Below, in pieces: positions 31,871-41,558 of a stretch of 64,000 nt of DNA. Numbering within the stretch: the first letter of the stretch is position 1; each line of letters opens with the position of its first letter. Made by a program: the position numbers and the translations under genes. The stretch is taken from the NCBI RefSeq assembly GCF_014646575.1, contig NZ_BMNN01000002.1, forward strand, positions 361,490 to 425,489, given 5' to 3'. The notes beneath the pieces were generated by a model. It was not told the DNA's origin and made no database searches. It saw only the letters and a list, made by a program, of their open reading frames with translations. The DNA is from Halopseudomonas pertucinogena. GTDB lineage: Bacteria > Pseudomonadota > Gammaproteobacteria > Pseudomonadales > Pseudomonadaceae.

Positions 31871-32587
31871 TCAGCGCAGGATGTAGTCCACACTGGTCAC
31901 CACCCGGATCTTCTTGGTTTCCGGTGTGTACTGGTCCACGTCCTCGATGCTGAAATAGCCCTGGGACGCCCGGCGGATGCTGCCTACCTCCGCCCCGGCG
32001 TCCCGTGCGAACTGACCGGCAGCGGCGCGGGCTTCACGGGTCGCCTCGGCGATCATCTCCGGTTTGATGGCATTGAGCTGAGTGAACAGGAACTGCGGCT
32101 GGTGTTCATAGCTCTGAGTCAGCGCCACGCCGGATTTGACCAGCTCGCCGACACTCTGCATGCCCTGCTTGACCCGCTGTATGTCCCCGGTGCGCACCAG
32201 CACGGTCACCTCCGCACGGTAGCGCTCGGGTGGCATGTTCGAGCCGTAGAGGTTGGCATGCTGGTCGGTAATCTTCGGCATCGACAGCTGCAGGCTGGTT
32301 TCGGCAAAGCCCTTGAGCAGCAGGTAGGAGCGGATCAGGTCCTGCTGCGCGTCTATCTCGTCCTGCAGGGCATCCAGACTGTTACCGGTAACGGTGAAGT
32401 TGATCGGCCACAGCGCCAGATCCGCGTCCACCGTACGCTCGGCCAGGCCCTTGACGCTGACCACCCGGTCCGAATCGCGGAACTGCAGCAGTCCCGTCTT
32501 GATGCTGACCGCCATGAAGGCCAACGCGAGAGCGAGCAACGCGGCGGCTATTACTGCAAACAGGGAAATGCGAGAGCTGTCGGTCAT
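31871..32587 (-). CDS. SIMPL (DUF541) domain protein with N-terminal membrane anchor
   Basis: 238 residues. One uncleaved-looking N-terminal TM (ISLFAVIAAALLALALAFMAV) precedes a periplasmic SIMPL domain: VVSVKGLAERTVDADLALWPI, then RYRAEVTVLVRTGDIQRVKQ and the terminal EDVDQYTPETKKIRVVTSVDY. SIMPL proteins are periplasmic and of poorly defined function, sometimes tied to oxidative stress. It stands between the flagellar block and the catalase remnant with its own short gaps, and is probably independent of both. Confidence 0.85.
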   Translation of the reverse strand: MTDSSRISLFAVIAAALLALALAFMAVSIKTGLLQFRDSDRVVSVKGLAERTVDADLALWPINFTVTGNSLDALQDEIDAQQDLIRSYLLLKGFAETSLQLSMPKITDQHANLYGSNMPPERYRAEVTVLVRTGDIQRVKQGMQSVGELVKSGVALTQSYEHQPQFLFTQLNAIKPEMIAEATREARAAAGQFARDAGAEVGSIRRASQGYFSIEDVDQYTPETKKIRVVTSVDYILR

Positions 32588-32654
32588 GCGAGTGGGTCCT
32601 TATTCTGCCAAAGATCTATATAGCTGAAACTGGCGCGGAACTCGACACGCCTTT

Positions 32655-33788
32655 TTATTCATCGCGCCGCAGATCGTCCGGAATCGGCGGTTCGGGCATG
32701 GGCCCCGGGCGCTGACCCTTGCCCTGCTGATACTGGCGGATCTGGTACACGTAGGCCAGCACCTGGGCCACGGCCAGGTAGAGCCCGGCCGGGATGGGGT
32801 GCTCCAGTTCGGTGCTGTAATAGACCGCCCGGGCCAGTGGCGGCGATTCGAGGACGATGACGTCATGCTCGGCAGCCACCTCGCGGATCTTCTGTGCGAG
32901 GAAGTCCGCGCCCTTGGCGACCACCACAGGCGCCCCGCTGTTCACCGGGTCGTACTTCAGCGCCACGGCGTAGTGCGTCGGGTTGGTGATCACCACGTCG
33001 GCCTTGGGTACCTCGCCCATCATGCGCCGCTCGGCCATCTCCCGCTGCAACTGGCGCACCCGGGATTTGACCTCCGGCTTGCCTTCGCTGTCTTTGTATT
33101 CATCCCGCACCTCCTGCTTGGTCATGCGGGTCTTCTTCTTGTTGTCCCAGATCTGGAACGGCACATCCACTGCGGCAATCAAAATCAGCGCGCAGGCCAG
33201 CAGTACCAGCGAGGTGCCCAGTATCCAGGCGCTCTGGGCGATGGCGCTGGGCAGGGTCTGGTTGCCCAGCGCCAGCAGATCGTCGGTGCGCATGTTCAGT
33301 ACCACCAGCGCCATCACCAGCACTACCAGGAACTTGGCCACCGCCTTGAGCAGTTCCACCAGCGCCTTGAGCGAGAACATGCGCTTGAGGCCGGCCAGCG
33401 GATTGAGCCGTTCGCCCTTGGGCGCCAGCAGTTTGGCGCTGAACAGCCAGCCGCCGAGCAGCACCGGGCCGATCAGCGCAGCGGCGAGCAGCATCAGCAG
33501 GAATACCGTCAGCCCGCCGAAGCCATGGCTGATCGATGCAAACAGATGCAACCCCATGCTGTCGGTGTTGTACAGCGCTTCGCGCTCGATGGAGAAGTTG
33601 AACACCATCAGATCCATCAGCCGGCGGGCCATCTGTGGCCCCAGCATCAGCAGGCCGAGCGCGGCCACCATCACCACCGCCAAGGTGTTCAGCTCGCGGG
33701 ACCGGGCGACCTGGCCCTTCTCCTTCGACTCCTTCTGGCGTTTCGCCGTGGGTTCTTCCGTGCGTTCCTGACCGCTGTCTTCCGCCAT
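32655..33788 (-). CDS. flhB: Flagellar export switch protein FlhB
   Basis: Inner-membrane component of the flagellar type III export gate that switches secretion from hook to filament substrates. At 377 residues: EERTEEPTAKRQKESKEKGQ at the start, four TM helices to about 215, then a cytoplasmic domain with the autocleavage site NPTHYAV near residue 268. The Pro-rich tail GPMPEPPIPDD is a little longer than in enterics. It is last in the fliL-flhB operon and overlaps fliR. flhA, which often follows flhB in Pseudomonas, is not here; the next gene is the SIMPL protein. Confidence 0.97.
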   Translation of the reverse strand: MAEDSGQERTEEPTAKRQKESKEKGQVARSRELNTLAVVMVAALGLLMLGPQMARRLMDLMVFNFSIEREALYNTDSMGLHLFASISHGFGGLTVFLLMLLAAALIGPVLLGGWLFSAKLLAPKGERLNPLAGLKRMFSLKALVELLKAVAKFLVVLVMALVVLNMRTDDLLALGNQTLPSAIAQSAWILGTSLVLLACALILIAAVDVPFQIWDNKKKTRMTKQEVRDEYKDSEGKPEVKSRVRQLQREMAERRMMGEVPKADVVITNPTHYAVALKYDPVNSGAPVVVAKGADFLAQKIREVAAEHDVIVLESPPLARAVYYSTELEHPIPAGLYLAVAQVLAYVYQIRQYQQGKGQRPGPMPEPPIPDDLRRDE

Positions 33789-34564
33789 CAGCGCGCCCCC
33801 ACCATTTCCCGAAGCCAGATGAGCGCCTCGGAGGCCAGAAGATGGTACTGCCCTGCGGTGTTACCCAGCAGTACCCAGAGAATGAACAGGCCGAACACCA
33901 GCGTCAGCGGAAAGCCGACCGAAAAGATGTTCAGCTGTGGCGCGGCGCGCATCATCACGCCGAACGACAGGTTGACGATCAGCAGCGCGGTCACCGCCGG
34001 CAGGCCGATCAGCAGGGCCGATGCCATGACCCAGGAGAAGCGCAGCACCAGCGTATGGAAGCCCACCGCCTGCAGGGTCTCGCCGATGGGCAATGTAGTG
34101 AAGCTTTCCACCAGCACTTCGATCGCCACCAGATGGCCGTTCAGCGCCAGGAACAGCAGCGTCACCAGCATGGTGAACACCTGCCCTACCACGGCAACCG
34201 AGATACCCATGGCCGGATCGTTCATCGAGGCGAAACCCAGACCCATCTGCATCGCAATGATCTGCCCTGCCAGAACGTGGATCTGGAACAGCAGCTGCAA
34301 CAGAAAGCCCATGGCCGCGCCGATCAGGATCTGCTCGGCAATGACCACCCAGGTGCCCAGCGCCAGCGGATCGAGCTGGGGCACCTCGGCAATCTGCGGC
34401 GCCACCAGCGCGGTCAGTGCCAGCGCCAGATACAGGCGGATGCGCATCGGCAGCAGCTGGGTGCCAATCACCGGCATGGTCATCAGCAGCGCGCCGATGC
34501 GGAAGAACACCCACAGGTAGCCGGCCAGCCAGCGGCCGATGTCACTGCCCGCCAGCTCGATCAT
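33788..34564 (-). CDS. fliR: Flagellar export gate protein FliR
   Basis: 258-residue multi-pass membrane subunit of the FliPQR export gate. Starts MIELAGSDIGRWLAGYLWVFFRIGALLM and includes the family stretch QIGLGFASMNDP-like QMGLGFASMNDPAMG and LPAVTALLIVNLSFGVMMRAAPQLNIFSVGFP. I reject a longer frame (to 34792) that overlaps fliQ; ATG 34564 overlaps the fliQ stop (TGATG), and the stop overlaps the flhB start in the same way. Confidence 0.96.
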   Translation of the reverse strand: MIELAGSDIGRWLAGYLWVFFRIGALLMTMPVIGTQLLPMRIRLYLALALTALVAPQIAEVPQLDPLALGTWVVIAEQILIGAAMGFLLQLLFQIHVLAGQIIAMQMGLGFASMNDPAMGISVAVVGQVFTMLVTLLFLALNGHLVAIEVLVESFTTLPIGETLQAVGFHTLVLRFSWVMASALLIGLPAVTALLIVNLSFGVMMRAAPQLNIFSVGFPLTLVFGLFILWVLLGNTAGQYHLLASEALIWLREMVGAR

Positions 34565-34833
34565 CAGCCGATGAGGCCCGGTATGCTGCGATACAGCTGT
34601 TCCGTGAAGTCGATCAGCTGCCGCACCAGCCAGGGCCCGAGAAAGATGATGGTGACGAAGGTGAACAGCAGGCGCGGCAGAAAGCTCAGGGTCTGCTCGT
34701 TGATCTGGGTGGCGGCCTGGAACACGGCCACGGTCAGGCCCACCAGCAGGCTGGGCACGACGATTACCGCCACCATCACCGTGGTCAGCCACAGCGCCTG
34801 GCGAAACAGATCCACTGCCACTTCGGGTGTCAT
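34564..34833 (-). CDS. fliQ: Flagellar export gate protein FliQ
   Basis: 89 residues, two TM hairpin helices, with MTPEVAVDLFRQALWL and VGLTVAVFQAATQINEQTLSFLPR diagnostic of FliQ. Third subunit of the export gate. Overlaps fliR and lies 15 bases after fliP. Confidence 0.97.
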   Translation of the reverse strand: MTPEVAVDLFRQALWLTTVMVAVIVVPSLLVGLTVAVFQAATQINEQTLSFLPRLLFTFVTIIFLGPWLVRQLIDFTEQLYRSIPGLIG

Positions 34834-34848
34834 TGTTCAGTTACCTCC

Positions 34849-35601
34849 CTAGGTGACCGCAAAACTGGCCGCAAGGGTGCCGATGATCAGCGCCCAGCCA
34901 TCCACCAGCACGAACAGCATTATCTTGAACGGCAGCGAGATGATCAGCGGCGACAGCATCATCATCCCCATGGCCATCAGCACGCTGGCCACCACCAGGT
35001 CGATCACCAGAAACGGGATGAAGATCATGAAGCCGATCTGGAAGGCGGTTTTCAGCTCGGAGGTGACGAACGCCGGCACCAGGATATGGAAAGGCACCTC
35101 ATCCGGGCCGGCCAGGTCGGTGCGCCGGGCCAGCCGCACGAACAGTTCCAGATCGGTTTCCCGGGTCTGGGCCAGCATGAATTCGCGCATCGGCACGCTG
35201 GCCTGCTCCAGCGCCTGCTGGGGGGCCAGCTCCTCGTTGAGGTAGGGCTGCAGCGCATTCTCGTTGATGCGCTCGAATACCGGCGCCATGACAAACAGGG
35301 TGAGAAACAGCGCCAGGCCGATGAGGATCTGGCTGGACGGTGTGGACTGCAGCCCCAGCGCCTGGCGCAGGATGGCGAAGACGATGATGATGCGGGTGAA
35401 ACTGGTCATCATCATGACGAACGCCGGGATGAACGTCAGCGCGCTCATCAGCAGCAGTATCTGCAGGCTCACCGAATAGGTCTGCTGGCCTTCGGCATCG
35501 GTGGTCAGGGTGATGGCCGGCAGGCTCAGCGGGTCACCGGCGCTCTGGGCGAGGGCCGCCGGGGCCACCAGCATGAGCAATAACAGGGTCCAGCGGATCA
35601 A
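34849..35601 (-). CDS. fliP: Flagellar export gate protein FliP
   Basis: 250 residues with an N-terminal signal peptide ([19 protein letters not shown]) typical of FliP, then TM segments with [35 protein letters not shown]. The conserved C-terminal ends in [20 protein letters not shown] [18 protein letters not shown]. It forms the core of the export gate with FliQ and FliR. Overlaps fliO by four bases. Confidence 0.97.
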   Translation of the reverse strand: MIRWTLLLLMLVAPAALAQSAGDPLSLPAITLTTDAEGQQTYSVSLQILLLMSALTFIPAFVMMMTSFTRIIIVFAILRQALGLQSTPSSQILIGLALFLTLFVMAPVFERINENALQPYLNEELAPQQALEQASVPMREFMLAQTRETDLELFVRLARRTDLAGPDEVPFHILVPAFVTSELKTAFQIGFMIFIPFLVIDLVVASVLMAMGMMMLSPLIISLPFKIMLFVLVDGWALIIGTLAASFAVT

Positions 35602-35942
35602 GGCTTCTGCTCCCTTTTCAGAATCGCCTGGAGTTTGCGGGCAAACTCGCCATTGGGCACTTCCGTGTCGTCCATCACCGGCTCGTCCAGCACGTGCAGC
35701 GTGGTGATGCGCCCCGGCGAGATGCCCAGCAGCAGCTGCTGACCGCCCACCTCCACCAGCGCCAGCCGATCACGGGGGCCGAGGGGATAGGTGCTGATCA
35801 CGCGGATATGCTGCCCGCCCTGGGGCGACAGCGGACCGACCCGCCGCATGAGATAGCCGAGCAGGAAGATCAGCCCGACCACCACCAGCAGACCCAGGCC
35901 CAGCTGGACCAGCTGCCCGGCCAGACTTGCCGTGGAATCCAT
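35598..35942 (-). CDS. fliO: Flagellar assembly protein FliO
   Basis: 114 residues, one N-terminal TM ([22 protein letters not shown]) and a small cytoplasmic domain with [30 protein letters not shown], the FliO/MopB signature. It helps assemble the FliP complex. Start [10 protein letters not shown] lies 3 bases after the fliN stop. Confidence 0.93.
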   Translation of the reverse strand: MDSTASLAGQLVQLGLGLLVVVGLIFLLGYLMRRVGPLSPQGGQHIRVISTYPLGPRDRLALVEVGGQQLLLGISPGRITTLHVLDEPVMDDTEVPNGEFARKLQAILKREQKP

Positions 35943-35945
35943 GGG

Positions 35946-36407
35946 TCAGCTCAGCTTCTTGATACGTTCGGACTGACTTATCACGTCCGTCAGGCGGATG
36001 CCGAATTTCTCGTTGACCACCACCACCTCGCCATGGGCGATCAGCGTGCCGTTGACCTTGACGTCAAGCGGCTCGCCGGCCAGGCGATCAAGCTCCACCA
36101 CCGAGCCCTGGTTGAGCTGCAGCAGGTTGCGGATGGTGATGTCGGTGTTGCCCACCTCCATGGAAATGGTCACCGGAATGTCCAGGATCACGTCCAGATT
36201 GGGGCCGTCCGCTCCGCCGAACAGATCATCGCCGCCCTGCTGCCGCGGGGCACCGAACTCCTCCATCGGCGGCCGGGAGACGCCGTCTCCCAGCATGGCG
36301 TCGATGTCGTCCTGACTGGCGTTACCTGCCTCGTTCAGCGCAGCGGCCCACTCGTCCGCCAGCGCCTGCTCCTCCGGACTGATCTCGTCCTTTCTGTCCT
36401 CAGCCAT
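35946..36407 (-). CDS. fliN: Flagellar motor switch protein FliN
   Basis: 153 residues. A poorly conserved acidic N-terminus is followed by the C-terminal SpoA domain: [69 protein letters not shown], almost invariant in FliN. Part of the C-ring that sets rotation direction. Confidence 0.96.
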   Translation of the reverse strand: MAEDRKDEISPEEQALADEWAAALNEAGNASQDDIDAMLGDGVSRPPMEEFGAPRQQGGDDLFGGADGPNLDVILDIPVTISMEVGNTDITIRNLLQLNQGSVVELDRLAGEPLDVKVNGTLIAHGEVVVVNEKFGIRLTDVISQSERIKKLS

Positions 36408-36467
36408 GTTGCCTGACCCTCATTTACCAGTAGTACAGCATTGATCCAACCGGATAACAGCCAATGC

Positions 36468-37439
36468 TCAGCGCGGGCGCTGGATCGGCCCCAGAATCTG
36501 CAGCGCCAGATTACCTCTGGCCGCGCCCAGGCGTGCCTTGAACGTCGGCACACCGTTGGCGCACAGCACCATGTGCTCGGGCATTTCCACCGGGATCACA
36601 TCGCCGGCCTGCATGCTGAGCAGATCTCGCAATTTGAGTTCGCGGCGCACCACAGTGGCACTCAGCGGCACCTTGGCGGCAGTGATCTCTTCACGCAGGG
36701 CCCGTACCCAGCGCTCGTCATGTTCGTCAACATCCGACTGCACGCCGGAATCCAGCACCTCACGCAGCGGTTCGATCATCGAGTACGGCATGGTCACGTG
36801 CATCTCGCCACCGCCGCCATCCAGTTCGATATGGAAGGTCGAGACCACCACCACCTCGCTGGGGCTGACGATGTTCGCCAGCGCCGGGTTGACCTCGGAG
36901 TTCACATACTCGAACTGCACATCCTTGACCGCCTGCCAGGCTTCCTTGAGATCGACGAAGGCCTGCTCCAGCACCATGCGCACCACGCGCAGCTCGGTGG
37001 GCGTGAATTCGCGCCCCTCGATCTTGGCGTGGCGGCCGTCGCCACCGAAGAAGTTGTCCACCAGCTTGAACACCAGCCGGGCATCGAGGATGAACAGCGC
37101 CGTGCCCCGCAGCGGCTTCATCTTCACCAGGTTGAGGCTGGTGGGTACATAGAGGGTGTGTACATATTCGCCGAACTTCATCACCTGCACACCGCCGACC
37201 GATACGTCCGCCGAGCGGCGCAGCAGGTTGAACATGCTGATGCGGGTATAGCGGGCGAAACGCTCGTTGATCATTTCCAGCGTGGGCATGCGCCCGCGGA
37301 CGATTCTGTCCTGACTGGTCAGGTCGTAGCTCTTGACGCCACCCGGCTCAATGTCCTGCTCGTTATCAATGATGCCTTCGTCCACCCCGTGCAGCAGGGC
37401 ATCGATTTCATCCTGGGACAGCAGATCCTGAACCGCCAT
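36468..37439 (-). CDS. fliM: Flagellar motor switch protein FliM
   Basis: 323 residues. The N-terminal LSQDEIDALLHGVDEG is the CheY-P binding segment; the middle domain includes GRMPTLEMINERFARYTRISMFNLLRRSADVSVGGVQ; a C-terminal SpoA domain follows. C-ring component. Lies 60 bases before fliN and 10 bases after fliL. Confidence 0.97.
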   Translation of the reverse strand: MAVQDLLSQDEIDALLHGVDEGIIDNEQDIEPGGVKSYDLTSQDRIVRGRMPTLEMINERFARYTRISMFNLLRRSADVSVGGVQVMKFGEYVHTLYVPTSLNLVKMKPLRGTALFILDARLVFKLVDNFFGGDGRHAKIEGREFTPTELRVVRMVLEQAFVDLKEAWQAVKDVQFEYVNSEVNPALANIVSPSEVVVVSTFHIELDGGGGEMHVTMPYSMIEPLREVLDSGVQSDVDEHDERWVRALREEITAAKVPLSATVVRRELKLRDLLSMQAGDVIPVEMPEHMVLCANGVPTFKARLGAARGNLALQILGPIQRPR

Positions 37440-37449
37440 ATTGTTTTTC

Positions 37450-37953
37450 CTATTGCAGAACCAGATTGGTAAACAGCACGGACTCGATCGTCGGTCCGCC
37501 GATTTCCTGTTCCATCAGGGTCTGTACCGCAAGGGTAGCCTGCTCGCGCAGCTGCTCCTTGCCCTCGGCAGACATCAGTTGCTCGAAGTCCGCACCACTG
37601 AACAACATCACCAATTGATTGCGGATCAGCGGTGAATGTTCCGCCGCCGCTGCCATCGCCTTGGGGTCGCGCCCCATCAGTACCACATTGACCTGCATGT
37701 AACGCTGGCGACCGCCGTGGGCATAATTGACGGTAAAGGCAGGGTCCAGCGGCTGGTAGAGCGCCGGCAGCCGAGCCGGTTCGCTGGCGGATTCTGCCGG
37801 GCTCTCCTTGCCCGAGAGCAGCGCGTAAGCCAGCCCGCCGATCGACAGCAGCAACGCCAGAAGGCCGACACCGATGAGTACCAGCGGCATGCGCTTTTTC
37901 TCTGAGACTGCCTGGGGAGCCGGCTGCTGAGCGCCTGCCTGATTTCTAGCCAT
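37450..37953 (-). CDS. fliL: Flagellar basal-body protein FliL
   Basis: 167 residues with one TM helix (MPLVLIGVGLLALLLSIGGLAYALL at about 20-45) and a periplasmic stomatin-like domain ending EQEIGGPTIESVLFTNLVLQ. It associates with the stator and basal body. First gene of the fliLMNOPQR-flhB operon; a sigma-54 site lies 51-66 bases upstream. Confidence 0.94.
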   Translation of the reverse strand: MARNQAGAQQPAPQAVSEKKRMPLVLIGVGLLALLLSIGGLAYALLSGKESPAESASEPARLPALYQPLDPAFTVNYAHGGRQRYMQVNVVLMGRDPKAMAAAAEHSPLIRNQLVMLFSGADFEQLMSAEGKEQLREQATLAVQTLMEQEIGGPTIESVLFTNLVLQ

Positions 37954-38003
37954 GACAAATTTCCGTCGTCAAACGCGGATTGACCGCCTACAGGGGATTT
38001 TGC

Positions 38004-38019
38004 TGCATTGATCGTGCCA
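38004..38019 (-). promoter_or_regulatory. Sigma-54 promoter for fliL operon
   Basis: Reads TGGCACG-ATCA-ATGCA on the minus strand. The -24 GG and -12 GC are separated by exactly 10 bases, and only one base departs from the usual TTGC element. About 50 bases upstream of fliL, as expected for a FleQ/FleR-dependent middle gene. Confidence 0.75.
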
Positions 38020-38116
38020 GAAGCCGCATCGAGCCGTGGCACTTCAATGGCGCAGTGGCAAGGATAATGGGCAGCGGGACAAATGTCTGCCCTGATGTGG
38101 CGGGGCGGACTACACG

Positions 38117-38429
38117 GAGCCCGTGCCAGCGGCCGATCGCCCCGAGGTCGGGGCTCCTACAGCGGCTGAGAAATCCGCGGTTTTTTTGTGGGAGTGCCGA
38201 CCCCGGCGCGATTGGCGCGCAAAGCGCGCCCGGGGCGTGGCCAATGCAAGGCAGGGCGGACTCCATCGCCCCGAGGTCGGGGCTCCTACAACTGAGGGGG
38301 AGCACATTGGGGACGTGCAAGCTGCTATCGCCCCGCGGTCCGGGCCACCACGGGTGGGTTGGGGGTTGGGTATCCTCTTGATTGTAGGAGCCGCGACCTC
38401 GCGGCGATGGGCGTGCGCAGCACGCCCGG
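38117..38429. repeat. REP cluster between fliL and fliK
   Basis: Four copies of the GTAGGAGC REP element: two inverted (38136-38161 and 38265-38290, both ending GCTCCTACA), two direct (38188-38231, variant GTGGGAGTGCC, and 38384-38429), making two BIME-like pairs. The last copy ends 3 bases before the fliK stop. Nothing else was seen in 37954-38432 besides these and the sigma-54 site. Confidence 0.85.
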
Positions 38430-38432
38430 TCA

Positions 38433-39695
38433 TTACACGTAATAATCAACCAGCCCACGCGGTTGCGTCACCCGCTGAGCCAGCTCTGCAACCACTTCGT
38501 GTTCACCGGTACTGCCCCGCCGCCCCTGCCCTGCGCCGACGCCATCATCCCGCCCGGCCAGTTGCTCCTGCTGCTGCCTGGCCTGCTCTCCGGCGGAGCG
38601 GTCAGCCACGGTGACGTCGGCCTGCTCCAGCCCCTGGCCGGCGAACATCTCCCGCAAACGGTGCATCTGACCTTCCAGGGCTTCCCGTACGCTGGGGTTC
38701 TGACTGACGAACTGGACCTGCATCTCCTGGCCGCGGTTCTGGATATGGATTTCCAATGGCCCCAGTTCTGCCGGATCCAGCTGGATCTCGACACTGCGCA
38801 GGTTCTGGCTGGACATCCACATCACCCGCTCGACCATGCTCTCGCCCCAGCTCTGATGACCGAAGGGTACACTCTGTGGCTGCGCGGCACCGGCGACCGG
38901 GCGGGCCGTCAGCGCGGTGGCGGCAGCACTCGCGGTAATACCCGCGGCGCGGTCAGCCGCGCCCGGACCTTCGCCCTCCCCGCCCCGGCCGCGACCGGTT
39001 TCCATCTGTTCAATCAGTTTGCCAAACAGCGCGGCGGCATTCGGGGATGGTTCGCCCGTGGTGCGCTGCATCAGTGCGCCGAAATCCGGCTGGGCATTCT
39101 GCGCGGAGGGCGGGTTGGCGGGCTGTCCGGCCTGCTGGGCCAGGGTCTGACCGCCGGGCTGCACCCGGTCAGAGAGGTTGATCCGCCCCGCCTCCCCCAG
39201 CTCCCGGCCGGGCTCCCTGCCGCGCTGCAGCAAACCGCCCTCCAGCTCTTCCATTCCGGCATCACCCGTGAGGACGCCCGGCTGTCCCGCAGCCGCTCCC
39301 CCGACGGCCAGCGTCGTTTCGGTGCCAGCTGCAGAAGGAGCGCCACCGCTCGCGGCGGGCGCATCTCTGTGCAGCATCTGCATCCACTGACTGATGACAG
39401 CCAGGGCATCCTGGGAGCCGGGCTCGCCCTCGACCGGCAACTGCTGCAGCAGATCCTGCAACTCGGGCGGCAAATCATTGCCGGCGACGGCAAGGCTTGC
39501 CTGCTCCAGCAATGCCAACTCTTCCCCGCTCAATTCGTTGATGGCCTCTTCCAGCTCAGCCGGAAGCTCGCCCGCCAGCAGCTCGGCAAAGGCAGCGCCA
39601 TCATCCCCGGGCCCCACCTGCTGTGAACCAGCGGCGCTGCCGGCGGCACGCAGGTCGTTGCTGAATAACGCCATCAGGGGCGGATTGCTGGTCAT
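38433..39695 (-). CDS. fliK: Flagellar hook-length control protein FliK
   Basis: 420 residues, low conservation through an Ala/Gly/Gln-rich N-terminal two-thirds, then the conserved FliK C-terminal domain (Flg_hook). MWMSSQNLRSVEIQLDPAELGPLEIHI and VQFVSQNPSVREALEGQMHRLREMFAGQGL are typical. It measures hook length and triggers the FlhB switch. It has its own sigma-54 site at 39743-39758. The last residues read QPRGLVDYYV. In P. aeruginosa fliK also precedes fliL, but there it is far from fliJ. Confidence 0.93.
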   Translation of the reverse strand: MTSNPPLMALFSNDLRAAGSAAGSQQVGPGDDGAAFAELLAGELPAELEEAINELSGEELALLEQASLAVAGNDLPPELQDLLQQLPVEGEPGSQDALAVISQWMQMLHRDAPAASGGAPSAAGTETTLAVGGAAAGQPGVLTGDAGMEELEGGLLQRGREPGRELGEAGRINLSDRVQPGGQTLAQQAGQPANPPSAQNAQPDFGALMQRTTGEPSPNAAALFGKLIEQMETGRGRGGEGEGPGAADRAAGITASAAATALTARPVAGAAQPQSVPFGHQSWGESMVERVMWMSSQNLRSVEIQLDPAELGPLEIHIQNRGQEMQVQFVSQNPSVREALEGQMHRLREMFAGQGLEQADVTVADRSAGEQARQQQEQLAGRDDGVGAGQGRRGSTGEHEVVAELAQRVTQPRGLVDYYV

Positions 39696-39742
39696 CGTCT
39701 ATCTCCATATACGCGCAGGGGACATATTGCTCAATGGACAGG

Positions 39743-39758
39743 AGCAAGTTCCGGGCCA
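39743..39758 (-). promoter_or_regulatory. Sigma-54 promoter for fliK
   Basis: Minus-strand TGGCCCG-GAAC-TTGCT with the -24 GG and -12 GC exactly 10 bases apart, directly after the fliJ stop and 48 bases before the fliK start. It separates fliK from the fliE-J operon transcriptionally. Confidence 0.7.
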
Positions 39759-39763
39759 GCCAC

Positions 39764-40222
39764 TCAGTCGGCAGAGGAATTACGGTAGGAAAACAGCCGC
39801 TGGGTAAGCTCGTCCAGCAGTTTCTGTTCCTGCTTGTCGGCGCGGGCGCGGGCTTCTTCCCGGTAGCGTTCGATCAGCTTGCGCAGGGCTTCCACCCTCT
39901 GATAGCGCTGGCGCCAGGTCTCCCGGGCACGCTCCAGGCTGGTCTCGTACCAGCTCACGGTCTGGCGCTGCTGTTCAATGGCGGTCTGCATCTGCGCCAT
40001 GAAGCGCTGGTAATTGAGCAACCAGTCACGCCCGACGCCCTGGCTGCCGCGCTCGGTCCAGCCCTTGGCGTATTCCCCGGCGTAATGCTCCAGATCACGC
40101 AGGCGGTTGCCGGCGTCCTCCAGCTGGCGCTGGCATTCACCCAGCAACCCTGCGGCCTTGCGCTCTTCATCCAGCGCCATCTCCAGCACCGGCGCCATGC
40201 GCCGGATCCGCGGGTCACTCAT
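39764..40222 (-). CDS. fliJ: Flagellar export chaperone FliJ
   Basis: 152 residues, almost wholly coiled coil and highly charged ([29 protein letters not shown], then [19 protein letters not shown]). FliJ binds the FliI ATPase ring like a central stalk. It overlaps the fliI end by 8 bases. Identified by position after fliI, length and coiled-coil character; sequence motifs alone would be weak. Confidence 0.9.
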   Translation of the reverse strand: MSDPRIRRMAPVLEMALDEERKAAGLLGECQRQLEDAGNRLRDLEHYAGEYAKGWTERGSQGVGRDWLLNYQRFMAQMQTAIEQQRQTVSWYETSLERARETWRQRYQRVEALRKLIERYREEARARADKQEQKLLDELTQRLFSYRNSSAD

Positions 40223-41558
40223 TGATCAATTGCCCCAGCCCGTCACGGCTCTCATCGAGGCTGAAACTCTCCTGCAGCCCCTGGCGCAGGAACCCCTGAA
40301 TCGCAGGCATGGCGGCAATGGCCTTGTCGGTAAGCGGGTCGGAGCCGGCGGCGTAGGCGCCGACGCTGATCAGGTCGCGGCTCTGCTGGTAACGCGCGTA
40401 CAGCTGCTTGAGCTGCTGTGCCTGGCGCAGATGATCAGGCGGGACTATCTGCGGCATGGCACGACTGATCGACGCTTCGATATCGATCGCCGGATAGTGC
40501 CCCTCCTCGGCCAGACGCCGGGACAGCACCACGTGGCCGTCGAGAATCGCCCGGGAGGCGTCGGCGATCGGGTCCTGCTGATCGTCCCCCTCGGACAGCA
40601 CGGTATAGAAGGCAGTAATGGAGCCGCCGCCCTGTTCGGCGTTGCCGGCGCGCTCGACCAGTGCCGGCAATTTGGCGAACACCGATGGCGGATAGCCCTT
40701 GGTCGCCGGCGGCTCGCCGATCGCCAGGGCAATTTCCCGCTGGGCCTGGGCGTAGCGGGTCAGCGAGTCCATCAGCAGCAGCACGTTGCGGCCCTTGTCG
40801 CGGAAGTATTCCGCCACCCGGGTGCAGTACATCGCCGCGCGCAGGCGCATCAGCGGCGCATCGTCCGCCGGTGAGGCCACCACCACCGAGCGGGCCATAC
40901 CCTCCTCGCCGAGAATGTCCTCGATGAATTCCTTTACCTCGCGGCCCCGCTCGCCGACCAGCCCGACCACGATGATTTCCGCTTCGGTGAAGCGGGTCAT
41001 CATGCCCAGCAGCACACTCTTGCCCACGCCGCTGCCGGCGAACAGACCCAGCCGCTGGCCACGGCCGACCGTCAGCAGGCTGTTGATCGTGCGGATACCG
41101 ACGTCGAGCGTCTCGTCAATGGGATGGCGCTTGAGCGGATTGATGGGCGGGCCGTTGAGATCGACCCAGTCCTCGCAGGCGAACGGGCCCTTGCCGTCCA
41201 GCGGCCTGCCGATGCCATCCAGCACCCGGCCGAGCATGTCGCTGCCCATGGGCAGTTTTCCGCCACCGGCAGCGGGCACGACACGGGCACCGGGCTGCAT
41301 GCCCTCCATCCGATCGACCGGCATAAGGTAGATCTTGCTGCCGGCGAAGCCGACCACCTCGGCCTCTACTCGATTCTCACCCTGGGGTGTTTCGTTGATG
41401 ACCACGCAGCGGCTGCCGACCTGGGCCTGCTGGCCCTCGGCCTCCAGCGTCAGGCCGACCATGCGGATCAGCCGGCCTTCCACCACCGGTGCGGCGGGCA
41501 GGTCCACGGCAGCGCTGTAGCCTGCCAGGCGGCGGGCGAAGCTGATGCGCTCAGGCAT
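40215..41558 (-). CDS. fliI: Flagellum-specific ATPase FliI
   Basis: 447 residues, F1-beta-like export ATPase. Walker A is [11 protein letters not shown] near residue 174, Walker B lies in [19 protein letters not shown], and [35 protein letters not shown] is the family signature. Energises unfolding and export of flagellar subunits with FliH and FliJ. Overlaps fliH by 8 bases. Confidence 0.98.
   Translation of the reverse strand: MPERISFARRLAGYSAAVDLPAAPVVEGRLIRMVGLTLEAEGQQAQVGSRCVVINETPQGENRVEAEVVGFAGSKIYLMPVDRMEGMQPGARVVPAAGGGKLPMGSDMLGRVLDGIGRPLDGKGPFACEDWVDLNGPPINPLKRHPIDETLDVGIRTINSLLTVGRGQRLGLFAGSGVGKSVLLGMMTRFTEAEIIVVGLVGERGREVKEFIEDILGEEGMARSVVVASPADDAPLMRLRAAMYCTRVAEYFRDKGRNVLLLMDSLTRYAQAQREIALAIGEPPATKGYPPSVFAKLPALVERAGNAEQGGGSITAFYTVLSEGDDQQDPIADASRAILDGHVVLSRRLAEEGHYPAIDIEASISRAMPQIVPPDHLRQAQQLKQLYARYQQSRDLISVGAYAAGSDPLTDKAIAAMPAIQGFLRQGLQESFSLDESRDGLGQLINE

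Noticed and set aside
34565..34792. FliR start 76 codons upstream
   Set aside because: It overlaps most of fliQ in another frame; ATG 34564 overlaps the fliQ stop and fits the family.
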